Assembly (NCBI GenBank): GCA_015066015.1
Contig: SVPE01000019.1
Span: 1-37,087, forward strand
Length of the DNA: 37,087 bases
From: Oscillospiraceae bacterium
GTDB lineage: Bacteria; Bacillota; Clostridia; Oscillospirales; Acutalibacteraceae
Direction of reading: 5' to 3'
The notes beneath the pieces are model-generated. The model was not told the origin of the DNA. It saw only the letters and a program-made list of their open reading frames with translations, and searched no databases. The translations under genes and the position numbers were made by a program. This document shows positions 25,447 to 32,934 of this stretch, in pieces (the stretch's first letter is position 1; each line of letters starts with the position of its first letter).

Positions 25447-26244
25447 TTACAAAATCTTTCCCATGGTAATAATCGCAACTGCAAAGCCGCAGGCGATGGC
25501 AAGCGCAATCATAACAGACTCGAGAAGCCTCAGAAGACCCGACATAATATCTCCGCAAAGCATCTCTCTGACAGAGTTGACTATCATAAGTCCGGGAACA
25601 ATCAGCATAATATCGCCTATCATTATCATATTGGCATTTTCACCAAAGCCTATATGCACAAAAAATATTGCAAGAAAGCCTGCTGCTGCCGACGAAAGTG
25701 CCGTAAAAAACAGACGGTTGACACCCGTTGACTTTACATAGGCGTTAATAAGATAAATAACCAGAGCAATCGGCGCCGATGCAACGGAATCAGCAAAGTT
25801 TCCTCCGAAAAACACTGTAAACGCCATTGCTGCGATTATATATCCGAGACACACCGTAGGACGGAACTTTTTCTTTTTTACAAATATGCTTTTAAGCTCA
25901 GCAGCCGCCTCTTCTATAGGAGGTCTCTCAGCGCAAATTTTTCTTGAAAGTGCATTGATCTGCTCAAGACGGTCAAAGTTGGGCGCATAAGAATATATGC
26001 GGCGCATCTGTGTGTTTGTTTTGCCGTTTTTTTCAATTACAGTAGCATAAACCATCGAGATAACGGAAAAAACCTGAGTCTTATGTATACCGTATGCAGA
26101 GCATATATGCCTTACGGTTTCCTCTACACGGTTAATCTCCGCACCACATTGCACCATACTTTTGCCCAGATCAAGTGCAAGGCTGAGTATTTTTTCCGAA
26201 TTTTCGGGCAGATTGCTGTTTGTTTCGCTGTTACTAACTTGCAT
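25447..26244 (-). CDS. ThrE-type exporter, large subunit
   Basis: The N-terminal cytoplasmic half (residues 1-120) contains the ThrE hallmark LALDLGKSMVQCGAEINRVEETV and the VIEKNGKTNTQMRRI strand region. Residues about 130-265 form five membrane segments, with the VPGLMIVNSVREML signature. The split ThrE pair together makes a complete transporter. GAGGGGG lies 5 nt before the ATG. It is the first gene of the unit with the small subunit and the permuted GH3. Confidence 0.88.
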   Translation of the reverse strand: MQVSNSETNSNLPENSEKILSLALDLGKSMVQCGAEINRVEETVRHICSAYGIHKTQVFSVISMVYATVIEKNGKTNTQMRRIYSYAPNFDRLEQINALSRKICAERPPIEEAAAELKSIFVKKKKFRPTVCLGYIIAAMAFTVFFGGNFADSVASAPIALVIYLINAYVKSTGVNRLFFTALSSAAAGFLAIFFVHIGFGENANMIMIGDIMLIVPGLMIVNSVREMLCGDIMSGLLRLLESVMIALAIACGFAVAIITMGKIL

Positions 26245-26301
26245 AATTTCCCCCTCAAAAGAAAACGGATTTTATACAGATTTACCCAATATACATATGT
26301 A

Positions 26302-26331
26302 ATTATAATACCTTGAGGGGTTAAAAGTCAA
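26302..26331 (-). promoter_or_regulatory. Promoter of the ThrE-GH3 operon
   Basis: On the minus strand TTGACT (26326-26331) and TATAAT (26302-26307) are 18 bp apart, about 55 nt upstream of the first start codon. Confidence 0.7.
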
Positions 26332-26373
26332 TAGCAGAGACACTTAAAATGGATTTTCAAAACCTATCTGATG

Positions 26374-27384
26374 TTATTTAACATTTATATCATATTTTCT
26401 TATATACTCCCCTGTTTTTTCATCCCTCACCACTGTCGCTTTATTCCCTGAAAGCAGCTTTACAAGGTTATATACATCAAGCCATATCTGATTTTCGCCT
26501 TCCTTCTGACTTTCATCGAAAATAAGCTGCATCCCCAGATGCAGATGAGGCACATTCATCCCGTTTACGTTTTCTTTTGTACTGTAGCCCGTCATACCTA
26601 TATAACCTATTACCTGTCCGGGTTTTACGGTAACTCCCTTTTCTATACCCTCAGCATAGGGTCTGTCCTTTCGAAGATGAGCATAATAGTAGGACCGCTT
26701 TCCGTCGGTGCTACGTATTCCGAGCCTCCATCCGCCATATTGATTCCAGCCGATATTTTCCACCGTACCGCCCTCAACGGCAACAACCGGTGTGCCTATA
26801 CTCCCCATAAGGTCATTGCCCAAATGGCTTCTTCTGTATCCGTAGCTTCTTGAATTCCCGAAATCGTCATAATGCGAATAAGAAAAGCCCTCAGCTATGG
26901 GACTGTATGCAACAAATCCGTATCCGCTGACAAGCTTTTTACCGCCGTTTCCGTCAGGTGCTTCCTTTTCATATATTCCCAGAATACCCGAAAGTGCGGC
27001 AGAAAAGACATCCTTATAGTGATTATAGTACTTGTTATCCTTCATAAGGTCATCGACTGTATATATTTCACCCAGCTTTTCAACCATCTCGTCAAGCTGG
27101 GTGCTTTTGTAAGCATTCCAAGTATCACCGTTTTTACACGCAAGGTAAGAAAGTGAATCAATCCAGCTTATATGCCTGAGCTTTCCATAGGTATCAATAT
27201 CAAGCTGAGAGGTATCCTTCAACGCCTTCAGACTTACATTCATTTCTGCCCATTTTATGTAAGGCTTTTCTTCAGCTTCACTCTCTGCCTTCACGTTGGT
27301 ATAAAGTGATACACCGACTGTTGCAAGTGCAAGTATCACCGACAGAAATGCTGCAATCTTTCTTTTATCTATTCTCAGAATCAT
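26374..27384 (-). CDS. M23-family (LytM-type) peptidase, membrane-anchored or secreted
   Basis: An N-terminal hydrophobic segment (about residues 10-29) acts as signal or anchor. A helical linker region of about 130 residues follows, then the LytM domain. The zinc site is complete: His187 and Asp191 (HLGNDLMG), catalytic His236 (YYYAHL) and His280-Leu-His282. The enzyme should cleave peptide cross-links in peptidoglycan, or it may be a sporulation-type M23 factor. Length is 336 residues. AAGGAG lies 7 nt before the ATG. A modest promoter, TTGAAA-N18-TATTGT (27403-27432), is present, so it is probably transcribed alone. Confidence 0.9.
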   Translation of the reverse strand: MILRIDKRKIAAFLSVILALATVGVSLYTNVKAESEAEEKPYIKWAEMNVSLKALKDTSQLDIDTYGKLRHISWIDSLSYLACKNGDTWNAYKSTQLDEMVEKLGEIYTVDDLMKDNKYYNHYKDVFSAALSGILGIYEKEAPDGNGGKKLVSGYGFVAYSPIAEGFSYSHYDDFGNSRSYGYRRSHLGNDLMGSIGTPVVAVEGGTVENIGWNQYGGWRLGIRSTDGKRSYYYAHLRKDRPYAEGIEKGVTVKPGQVIGYIGMTGYSTKENVNGMNVPHLHLGMQLIFDESQKEGENQIWLDVYNLVKLLSGNKATVVRDEKTGEYIRKYDINVK

Positions 27385-27402
27385 TACATTACTCCTTCTG
27401 AT

Positions 27403-27432
27403 ACAATACTGTTATTTAAACTTATGTTTCAA
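27403..27432 (-). promoter_or_regulatory. Possible promoter of the M23 peptidase gene
   Basis: TTGAAA (27427-27432) and TATTGT (27403-27408) on the minus strand are 18 bp apart. The -10 is imperfect. It lies between the four-way-junction element and the peptidase gene. Confidence 0.45.
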
Positions 27433-27497
27433 TATGGAGCGAGATTCTAACAAAGTAAAAATTATATTCCGAATCACAATCGGGGCTTACCACAATA

Positions 27498-27613
27498 CAG
27501 GGAGGCAGAACGTGCGTCGCGCGTTCACACAGAGAAAATCCGGTTTCAATCAGCGGGAAACCGGATTTTCTCTGTGTCTTTGACTTTCTGCGGAAAGTCA
27601 AAGTGCCTCCCTG
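27498..27613. repeat. Compact four-way-junction (cloverleaf) intergenic element, copy 1
   Basis: A closing stem of 10 bp (CAGGGAGGCA 27498-27507 with 27604-27613) encloses three hairpins. Arm A is 8 bp including one G-T (27508-27515 with 27519-27526). Arm B is a perfect 21-bp stem (27527-27547 with 27557-27577, 9-nt loop). Arm C is TTTGACTTTC (27579-27588) with GAAAGTCAAA (27593-27602, loop TGCG). Only C27578 and G27603 are unpaired at the junction. It lies between the aldolase terminator and the M23 promoter. It is not a tRNA and has no T tract. A copy of the same design is at 32935-33092. I know of no named family for it. Confidence 0.75.
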
Positions 27614-27640
27614 CAGCACAAATATAAAGTTTGTTCATAT

Positions 27641-27667
27641 AAAAAGGGTGCCGTCACCGACACCCTT
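27641..27667 (-). terminator. Terminator of the aminotransferase-aldolase operon
   Basis: AAGGGTG/CACCCTT (27661-27667 with 27644-27650) with an additional CG/CG pair inside is followed on the minus strand by TTTTTATATG. Confidence 0.75.
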
Positions 27668-27680
27668 GATATGTTATTTC

Positions 27681-28904
27681 TTATTTCTGCTTGGAATACT
27701 TTACTCTGTAAATTACATTCATAAGTACACTGTCAAGTTTGCTGATTGCCTTGGGTGAACCGAAAAGCTCGCCTGCAACAATTGACTTACAGTTCTTTTC
27801 CATAACCATTTCAGCTGCTGATGCTTCATCCTTATTACTACCGCAGCAAACTGCACCGTTATCCTTAAGAAGAACAGCATTTGTACCCTTCTTGGCGATC
27901 TTCTTTGCAACCTTCTTTGAGGACTTGAGTGTATCGTTAGGATCAAACTCTGCACACTTTACGGTAACACCTACGATCTGTGCGAAGTCATCAAGAAGAG
28001 GTTTGAGAGTCTTGCCGATTTTTGATGAAGCAACAATTGCATCTTCTTTGGAGTGAATGATTGCACCGAGATCATCGCGCTTGAGATAAATAGCTCTGTG
28101 AAGGTCAGCCTCTGAAGGATATTTGTCACCGGTAATGAGCTCGTCCTTCTTACCGAAAAGACCTACTGTTGCAACAACAGCGCCTTCCTTGTCGGAAAGA
28201 ACAACTGCATCATCGATTCTGATACTGTCATAAGCATTAAGCTCAGCTGCAGGAGCATCAGCTCTCTTTTTGAGATCAGCAACATAGTTGTATACATCCT
28301 TGAATGTATCTGTTGCCTTGCCTGTAACTTCCGCATACTTGTTATAGATGAATTCAGCACAAACCTTTTCTACTTCGTTTGCAACCTTAAATGCATCGTC
28401 ATAATCAGCACCGAGGCAAACAGCACCGTGGTGGCGCATAATAACTGCCTTTGAGTCTGAACGCTTGAGAGCACCTACAACACCCTTGCGGAGCTTGCCG
28501 GTACCGGGAAGACCGTATGCAGCAACAGGTATATTGTCGCCGATGATTTCCTTGCTGTAGCCTGTGATGCCGTTGACATCACAGCCTATTGCTGAAACAA
28601 TGGAAGCATTTGCCTGATGAGTGTGAATAACAAAGTTACAATCCTTTCGAAGAATGTAACACTGTGCGTGAAGGCCCTTTTCGCTTGAGGGCTTGATGTC
28701 GCCTTCGTAGGTGAGATCATCAAGGTTGACAACAACAATGTCATCAGGAGTAAGGCTGAGATAATCTCTGCCTGAGGGAGTAATTACAAACTGTGTATCA
28801 CTGATACGGCAACTCACGTTACCCCATGTACGTGCAATAAGACCTGTTGCAACAAGCTGTTTACCTGCTTCAACAACAATTTCTTTAGCCTGTAAAAGAT
28901 CCAT
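27681..28904 (-). CDS. Two-domain class II aldolase/adducin protein
   Basis: Two aldolase/adducin-like domains are fused. The first (residues 1-200) has the phosphate-loop-like TWGNVSCRI and TPSGRDY, SSEKGLHAQCY with the usual acidic residue, HTHQANAS for two metal-binding histidines, and RHHGAVCLG for the third. The second (about 225-407) repeats the fold (YPSEADLHRAIYL, IIHSKEDAIVAS, KDNGAVCCG), but its metal site is degenerate: one histidine of H-x-H is Lys and the RHHG is KDNG. Such enzymes cleave sugar phosphates (fuculose-, rhamnulose- or ribulose-phosphate type) or epimerise them; the substrate is open. It follows the aminotransferase by 74 bp containing possible alternative hairpins. 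Confidence 0.88.
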   Translation of the reverse strand: MDLLQAKEIVVEAGKQLVATGLIARTWGNVSCRISDTQFVITPSGRDYLSLTPDDIVVVNLDDLTYEGDIKPSSEKGLHAQCYILRKDCNFVIHTHQANASIVSAIGCDVNGITGYSKEIIGDNIPVAAYGLPGTGKLRKGVVGALKRSDSKAVIMRHHGAVCLGADYDDAFKVANEVEKVCAEFIYNKYAEVTGKATDTFKDVYNYVADLKKRADAPAAELNAYDSIRIDDAVVLSDKEGAVVATVGLFGKKDELITGDKYPSEADLHRAIYLKRDDLGAIIHSKEDAIVASSKIGKTLKPLLDDFAQIVGVTVKCAEFDPNDTLKSSKKVAKKIAKKGTNAVLLKDNGAVCCGSNKDEASAAEMVMEKNCKSIVAGELFGSPKAISKLDSVLMNVIYRVKYSKQK

Positions 28905-28911
28905 TGATTTA

Positions 28912-28961
28912 CCTGCCTTTCATCAATTCAAGAATAAGGCAGGCTCGCAAAAACCTGCCTT
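28912..28961 (-). promoter_or_regulatory. Candidate translation switch at the aldolase ribosome binding site
   Basis: On the minus-strand mRNA the order is AAGGCAGG (28961-28954), then its complement CCTGCCTT (28943-28936), then a second AAGGCAGG (28919-28912) that holds the aldolase Shine-Dalgarno, 7-8 nt before the ATG. The central CCTGCCTT can pair with either copy, so two 8-bp hairpins exclude each other: the upstream one leaves the start site open, the downstream one hides it. Regulation is inference; the repeats are seen directly. Confidence 0.5.
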
Positions 28962-28978
28962 AGATTTATGTAGGTTGA

Positions 28979-30457
28979 TTATTCAACGATTGAGATGTTT
29001 GAGAATACTCTGTCAAAACGAGCAAGAGCATCGTCGATCATTGCTTCGTCGTATGCTGCTGAAGTGTAAAGTCTTGATCCTGCAAGAGTTACAAGACCTT
29101 CAGCCATGTAAGCAGCACCCATATGGGTCATTTCCTTCTTACGCTTATCAGTTTCCTTGATTACGCCGGGAATTGTCCAAGGCTTGCTCCAGTCAATTGA
29201 GAAGTGCATTGTGGCAACTGTTTCCATGTGGCAAACTGAGCCCTGGTTGAATGCTACGAAGGGAAGGTTGTACTTGTCGATAATCTGATTGAGACCTGCA
29301 GTGATTCTGTCACCCATGAGGCCTGCCTTCTGGCAAGCGTTCTGCTTGTCGATTTCTTCAAGAGTGTAATAACCTGCAACGCATGAAAGAGGAGTAGCAG
29401 CCATTGTACCGCCGCAGAATGCCTTCTTAATCTTCATACCGCTTGCATCAAGACCTGCGCCCATGTACTTCATGTATTCTCTCTTACCGCCGATACCGCC
29501 TGCACCGGGATATCCGCCTGCGATTACCTTACCGAAGATGGTGAGGTCGGGCTCTACGCCGAAGTAGCCCTGAGCACCTGCCATACCGATACGGAAGCCT
29601 GTAACAACCTCATCGAAGATAAGGAGTGCGCCATACTTACGGCAAAGTCTTTCAACGCCCTTATTGAAGTCGATGTCAAGAGGACGTGTACCACTTTCGG
29701 GACCAATGGGCTCCATAAATACAGCAGCTGTACCGCCGTTGAGCTGATTTCTTCTGAGCTTCTTCTCGAGATCGTTAAGATCACCGGGGAAGAATTCCTG
29801 TGTATCTCTCATAAGACGGATGGGAACACCGTTTGCCTGAGTGAACTTTGAACCGGGAACACGGATACCGTAACCAAGCTGATCTGACCAACCGTGGTAT
29901 GCGCCACCCATCTTGAGGATGTGCTTTTTCTTTGTAGCAAGTCTTGCAACACGGCAAGCTACCATACAAGCCTCTGTACCTGAACCGAGCATACGGAACA
30001 TGTCAACTGTGGGAACAGAGTCGGAGATCTTCTTTGCAAGCTTGTATTCAAACTCGTGGAAAAGACCTGTTGAAGGACCGCAAGTGTTAAGAAGGTCGAT
30101 AACCTGGTCGCGTACAACCTTGGGATTTGAACCGAGAACTGTGGGACCGCCTGCCTGAAGGAAGTCATAGTACTCGTTGCCGTCGATATCGTAAAGCTTT
30201 GCACCGTCAGCCTTTGTGAAAACAAGGGGGAACGGATAGTTAAAAGCAAGGTTATGCTGAACACCGCCGGGAATGATCTGCTTTGCTTCGTCGATCATAG
30301 CCTTTGACTTCTGGCACTTTGCTTCGAAGTATTCTTCTTCATACTTCTTGAGAACATCAGGGTTGATTGAGTGCATGGGCTGCTGAATAAGGTAGTCAAG
30401 CTTTTTGGTAACAGCAGCAGCGTCGGGATACTGTGAAATTGCAAATCTTGTGTCCAT
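28979..30457 (-). CDS. Class III (PLP-dependent) aminotransferase, glutamate-1-semialdehyde-aminomutase-like
   Basis: The PLP fold is complete: LGSGTEACMVACRVAR (about 157-172), GAYHGWSDQ, FDEVVTGFR with Asp282, and the Schiff-base Lys310 in IFGKVIAGGYP. The 492-residue length includes an N-terminal extension of about 50 residues relative to HemL. The rest of the haem pathway is absent here, so a HemL role is unlikely; a transaminase acting on an amino-sugar or amino-acid intermediate feeding the downstream aldolase is plausible. Start choice: the ATG at 30466 lies against the CAGGAG site, while the ATG at 30457 has a 9-nt spacing and is preferred. It is first in the operon with the aldolase. 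Confidence 0.88.
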   Translation of the reverse strand: MDTRFAISQYPDAAAVTKKLDYLIQQPMHSINPDVLKKYEEEYFEAKCQKSKAMIDEAKQIIPGGVQHNLAFNYPFPLVFTKADGAKLYDIDGNEYYDFLQAGGPTVLGSNPKVVRDQVIDLLNTCGPSTGLFHEFEYKLAKKISDSVPTVDMFRMLGSGTEACMVACRVARLATKKKHILKMGGAYHGWSDQLGYGIRVPGSKFTQANGVPIRLMRDTQEFFPGDLNDLEKKLRRNQLNGGTAAVFMEPIGPESGTRPLDIDFNKGVERLCRKYGALLIFDEVVTGFRIGMAGAQGYFGVEPDLTIFGKVIAGGYPGAGGIGGKREYMKYMGAGLDASGMKIKKAFCGGTMAATPLSCVAGYYTLEEIDKQNACQKAGLMGDRITAGLNQIIDKYNLPFVAFNQGSVCHMETVATMHFSIDWSKPWTIPGVIKETDKRKKEMTHMGAAYMAEGLVTLAGSRLYTSAAYDEAMIDDALARFDRVFSNISIVE

Positions 30458-30518
30458 ATTTAACATCTCCTGAAAAAATTATTTCGGGTGAGCTGTCACT
30501 CACCGATATTTCCCTATA

Positions 30519-30559
30519 ATTATACAATATTTAGGCAACGGTTGTCAACTGTTACCGTT
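30519..30559 (-). promoter_or_regulatory. Promoter of the aminotransferase-aldolase operon, with a possible operator
   Basis: A consensus TTGACA (30543-30548) and TATAAT (30519-30524) are 18 bp apart on the minus strand. An inverted repeat AACGGT-N11-ACCGTT (30537-30559) brackets the -35, where a repressor could block polymerase. The promoter is strong by sequence; the operator is inference. Confidence 0.7.
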
Positions 30560-30639
30560 TATGAAAAATGTTAAATATTTTTATACATAATACATAAATC
30601 CGATAAATAAAAATTAAAAGAAAGGCAGGCGGCAAAGTG

Positions 30640-30945
30640 ATGAACGAAAATTGTAACTCTTATATAAAAGAAAATGAGCCTCCATGCGAAAAGATTTACC
30701 CAAAGGGAGACTACCGTGTCACAGACACCTCTCTGCTCGATGTAAGGACAGGACCCGGCAGAGAGTTCAGAAAAAAATGCTACAGGGAGCTCACCCGCGA
30801 TGCCCGACGAAAGACCTATGAGCTGTTACGCTTCAAGGCCGACGGTTACGCAATGGGTGTGGAATTCACCGTACACAAAACCAGCGGCAGTTGGGGAAAA
30901 ACGCCTTCAGGCTGGGTTTATCTTGACTATTGCACTAAAATATAG
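30640..30945 (+). CDS. Small SH3b-domain protein
   Basis: The 101-residue protein has a single bacterial SH3-like domain: YRVTDTSLLDVRTGPGREFR at the start and GSWGKTPSGWVYLDYCTKI at the end, with a longer insertion between (ELTRDARRKTYELLRFKADG). Such domains usually bind cell-wall peptides as part of hydrolases. Here there is no signal peptide, no membrane segment and no catalytic domain, so either the protein is cytoplasmic or it is a detached fragment of a larger enzyme. The start is the ATG at 30640 (a GTG lies directly before it) with AAAGGCAGG upstream. Its stop touches the next promoter. Confidence 0.75.
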   Translation: MNENCNSYIKENEPPCEKIYPKGDYRVTDTSLLDVRTGPGREFRKKCYRELTRDARRKTYELLRFKADGYAMGVEFTVHKTSGSWGKTPSGWVYLDYCTKI

Positions 30946-30974
30946 TTGAAAAGCACCTTGCAATATGTTATACT
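30946..30974 (+). promoter_or_regulatory. Promoter of the GH127 gene
   Basis: TTGAAA (30946-30951) and TATACT (30969-30974) are exactly 17 bp apart. The -35 begins at the base after the stop codon of the SH3 gene, about 55 bp before the GH127 ATG. Confidence 0.75.
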
Positions 30975-31006
30975 GCGGTTAAAACAAAGGACTACGAGGT
31001 ATTCTC

Positions 31007-32797
31007 ATGAATATTCTGAAAAAAAGACTTTCCTCTTTTGAGCTTAAGGACGTAAGCTTATACGGCTATGAGGCAGATTGCTTTAAGCTGGAAATAAAAT
31101 ATCTGCTGTCGCTTAACGAAAACAGACTTCTCAGAGGCTTTTGCGATATTGCAGAAATAAGCTGTGACTCGCCCCTTTACGGCGGTTGGGAAACCTCAGC
31201 CATTCAGGGACATACCATGGGACATTATCTTACCGCACTGTCTCAGGCTTATGCATCTGCAGGCGATGTCAGACTCCTTACAAAAATCAGACGCATCCTC
31301 TCTGTACTCGGCAAATGTCAGAATAAAGAATCAGGCTACCTTGCCGCAATCCCCGAAGAGCATTACATAAAGCTGGAAAAAGGCGATATTTCAGACACCT
31401 GGGTACCCTGGTATTCCATGCACAAAATTTTATCGGGACTCATCAGTGCTTATGAACTCACTAGTGAAGCCGATGCCCTTGAAATCGCCTCTCGTCTCGG
31501 CGACTGGGTTTATTCAAGAACATCCGCTTGGACACCTGAAATCCAGAAAACCGTTCTCAACATTGAATACGGCGGAATGAACGACTGCCTTTACAGACTT
31601 TACAGTCACACAAAGTCACCAAATCACCTGTCTGCGGCACACGCCTTTGACGAGCTCCCCCTCTTCGAGGCTCTTTACCGCAACGAGGACATTCTTGACG
31701 GCAAGCACGCCAACACTACCATACCGAAATTTCTCGGTGCTTTAAGGCGATACCTTGTGCTCGGAAAAGGTGAAGAATTCTATCTTGAAGCTGCCGCTAA
31801 TTTTTGGAATACAGTCACAGAAAACCACACCTATGCCACCGGTGGTAACAGTGAGTGGGAACACTTCGGGAAAAGCCGCATTCTTGATGCAGAGCGCACC
31901 GAATGTAACTGTGAAACCTGTAACACCTACAATATGCTCAAGCTTACACGTGAGCTTTTCGCGGTAACCGGTGACAAAAAATATGCCGACTACTACGAAA
32001 CTGCATTTATCAACGCAATTCTCTCCTCACAGAATCCGGAAACAGGTATGACCACCTATTTCCAGCCTATGGCAACGGGCTTCTTCAAGGTTTACAGTAC
32101 ACCCTTCGATCACTTCTGGTGCTGCACCGGCTCAGGTATGGAAAGCTTTACAAAGCTCGGTGACAGTATATATTTCAAGGACAGCTCCTCAGTTTATGTT
32201 TTACGGTACACCGATTCCGAAGTCAACATAGACGGCAGCTTCTGCTTAAAACAAAAATTCACAGACGGACTTACGCCGTCAGTAAAGCTCACTGTATACG
32301 GAAATGCTGACAAAGACATCCTTCTTCGAGTCCCCCACTGGTGCACAAAGGCTCCTGTTATAACTCTCAACGGAGAAACGTCAGTCTACAGTGAAAGTAA
32401 CGGCTTTATCCGCCTTTCAGCTTCCTGGAATGACGGTGACGAAATAAACTGTCAGTTCTTCACAGAAATTAAAATCCACCGTATGCCCGACAACGAAAAC
32501 GCTGTAGCTTTCTCCTACGGACAGTATCTTCTCAGTGCAGATCTGGGAAAAAGCAACATGAACACAGGCGTTACCGGTGTCAATGTCACAATCCCCCTTG
32601 CCGATAAAAACGAAAGCGGTGAAATCCTCATTGAAGGCTGCATTGAAGACTGGTTGAAAAACATCAGTGACAATCTTATTCCCGTTGACGGCAATCTTGA
32701 ATTTGAACTCAAAAACGCTGACCGAAAATTGATTTTCACCCCCCATTTCCGCCAGCACAAAAACAGATACGGAATTTATTTCAGAATCAAAAATTAA
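31007..32797 (+). CDS. Glycoside hydrolase family 127 enzyme, beta-L-arabinofuranosidase-like
   Basis: The alpha/alpha-barrel GH127 (DUF1680) signatures are present: GGWETSAIQGHTMGHYLTAL (about 59-78), YGGMNDCLYRLY, and TYATGGNSEWEHF. The zinc-cysteine site is intact: Glu303 and Cys305 in NCETCN, and Cys372-Cys373 in FWCCTGSG. These match the ligands and the cysteine nucleophile described for Bifidobacterium HypBA1 by order and spacing. The enzyme should release beta-L-arabinofuranose from plant glycans or glycoproteins, although sister families share the fold. The length of 596 residues is slightly short. No signal peptide, so it works on imported oligosaccharides. It is monocistronic, with a good promoter. 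Confidence 0.92.
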   Translation: MNILKKRLSSFELKDVSLYGYEADCFKLEIKYLLSLNENRLLRGFCDIAEISCDSPLYGGWETSAIQGHTMGHYLTALSQAYASAGDVRLLTKIRRILSVLGKCQNKESGYLAAIPEEHYIKLEKGDISDTWVPWYSMHKILSGLISAYELTSEADALEIASRLGDWVYSRTSAWTPEIQKTVLNIEYGGMNDCLYRLYSHTKSPNHLSAAHAFDELPLFEALYRNEDILDGKHANTTIPKFLGALRRYLVLGKGEEFYLEAAANFWNTVTENHTYATGGNSEWEHFGKSRILDAERTECNCETCNTYNMLKLTRELFAVTGDKKYADYYETAFINAILSSQNPETGMTTYFQPMATGFFKVYSTPFDHFWCCTGSGMESFTKLGDSIYFKDSSSVYVLRYTDSEVNIDGSFCLKQKFTDGLTPSVKLTVYGNADKDILLRVPHWCTKAPVITLNGETSVYSESNGFIRLSASWNDGDEINCQFFTEIKIHRMPDNENAVAFSYGQYLLSADLGKSNMNTGVTGVNVTIPLADKNESGEILIEGCIEDWLKNISDNLIPVDGNLEFELKNADRKLIFTPHFRQHKNRYGIYFRIKN

Positions 32798-32830
32798 TTG
32801 AATAACCCGAAAGGATCCACCCGACAGAAA

Positions 32831-32866
32831 GCAGATATTTTTAGTGATTCTACTGAAAATATCTGC
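32831..32866 (+). terminator. Likely terminator hairpin of the GH127 gene
   Basis: GCAGATATTTT (32831-32841) pairs with AAAATATCTGC (32856-32866), extended inward by AGT/ACT. The following T content is modest (CTTGTATTTAATT), so confidence is moderate. Confidence 0.55.
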
Positions 32867-32934
32867 CTTGTATTTAATTATGTCAGATTTACGGTACTTC
32901 ATAAAATACGACTTTGACTTTTCGGGCTTTTTAT

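Noticed and set aside
27498-27613. Unusual tRNA or tmRNA-like gene
   Set aside because: Despite the cloverleaf shape there is no T-arm TTC motif, no D-arm signature, no 7-bp acceptor and no CCA, and arm B is 21 bp.
27422-27619. 65-codon minus-strand open frame across cloverleaf copy 1
   Set aside because: Explained by the long inverted repeats; no ribosome binding site and no protein family seen.
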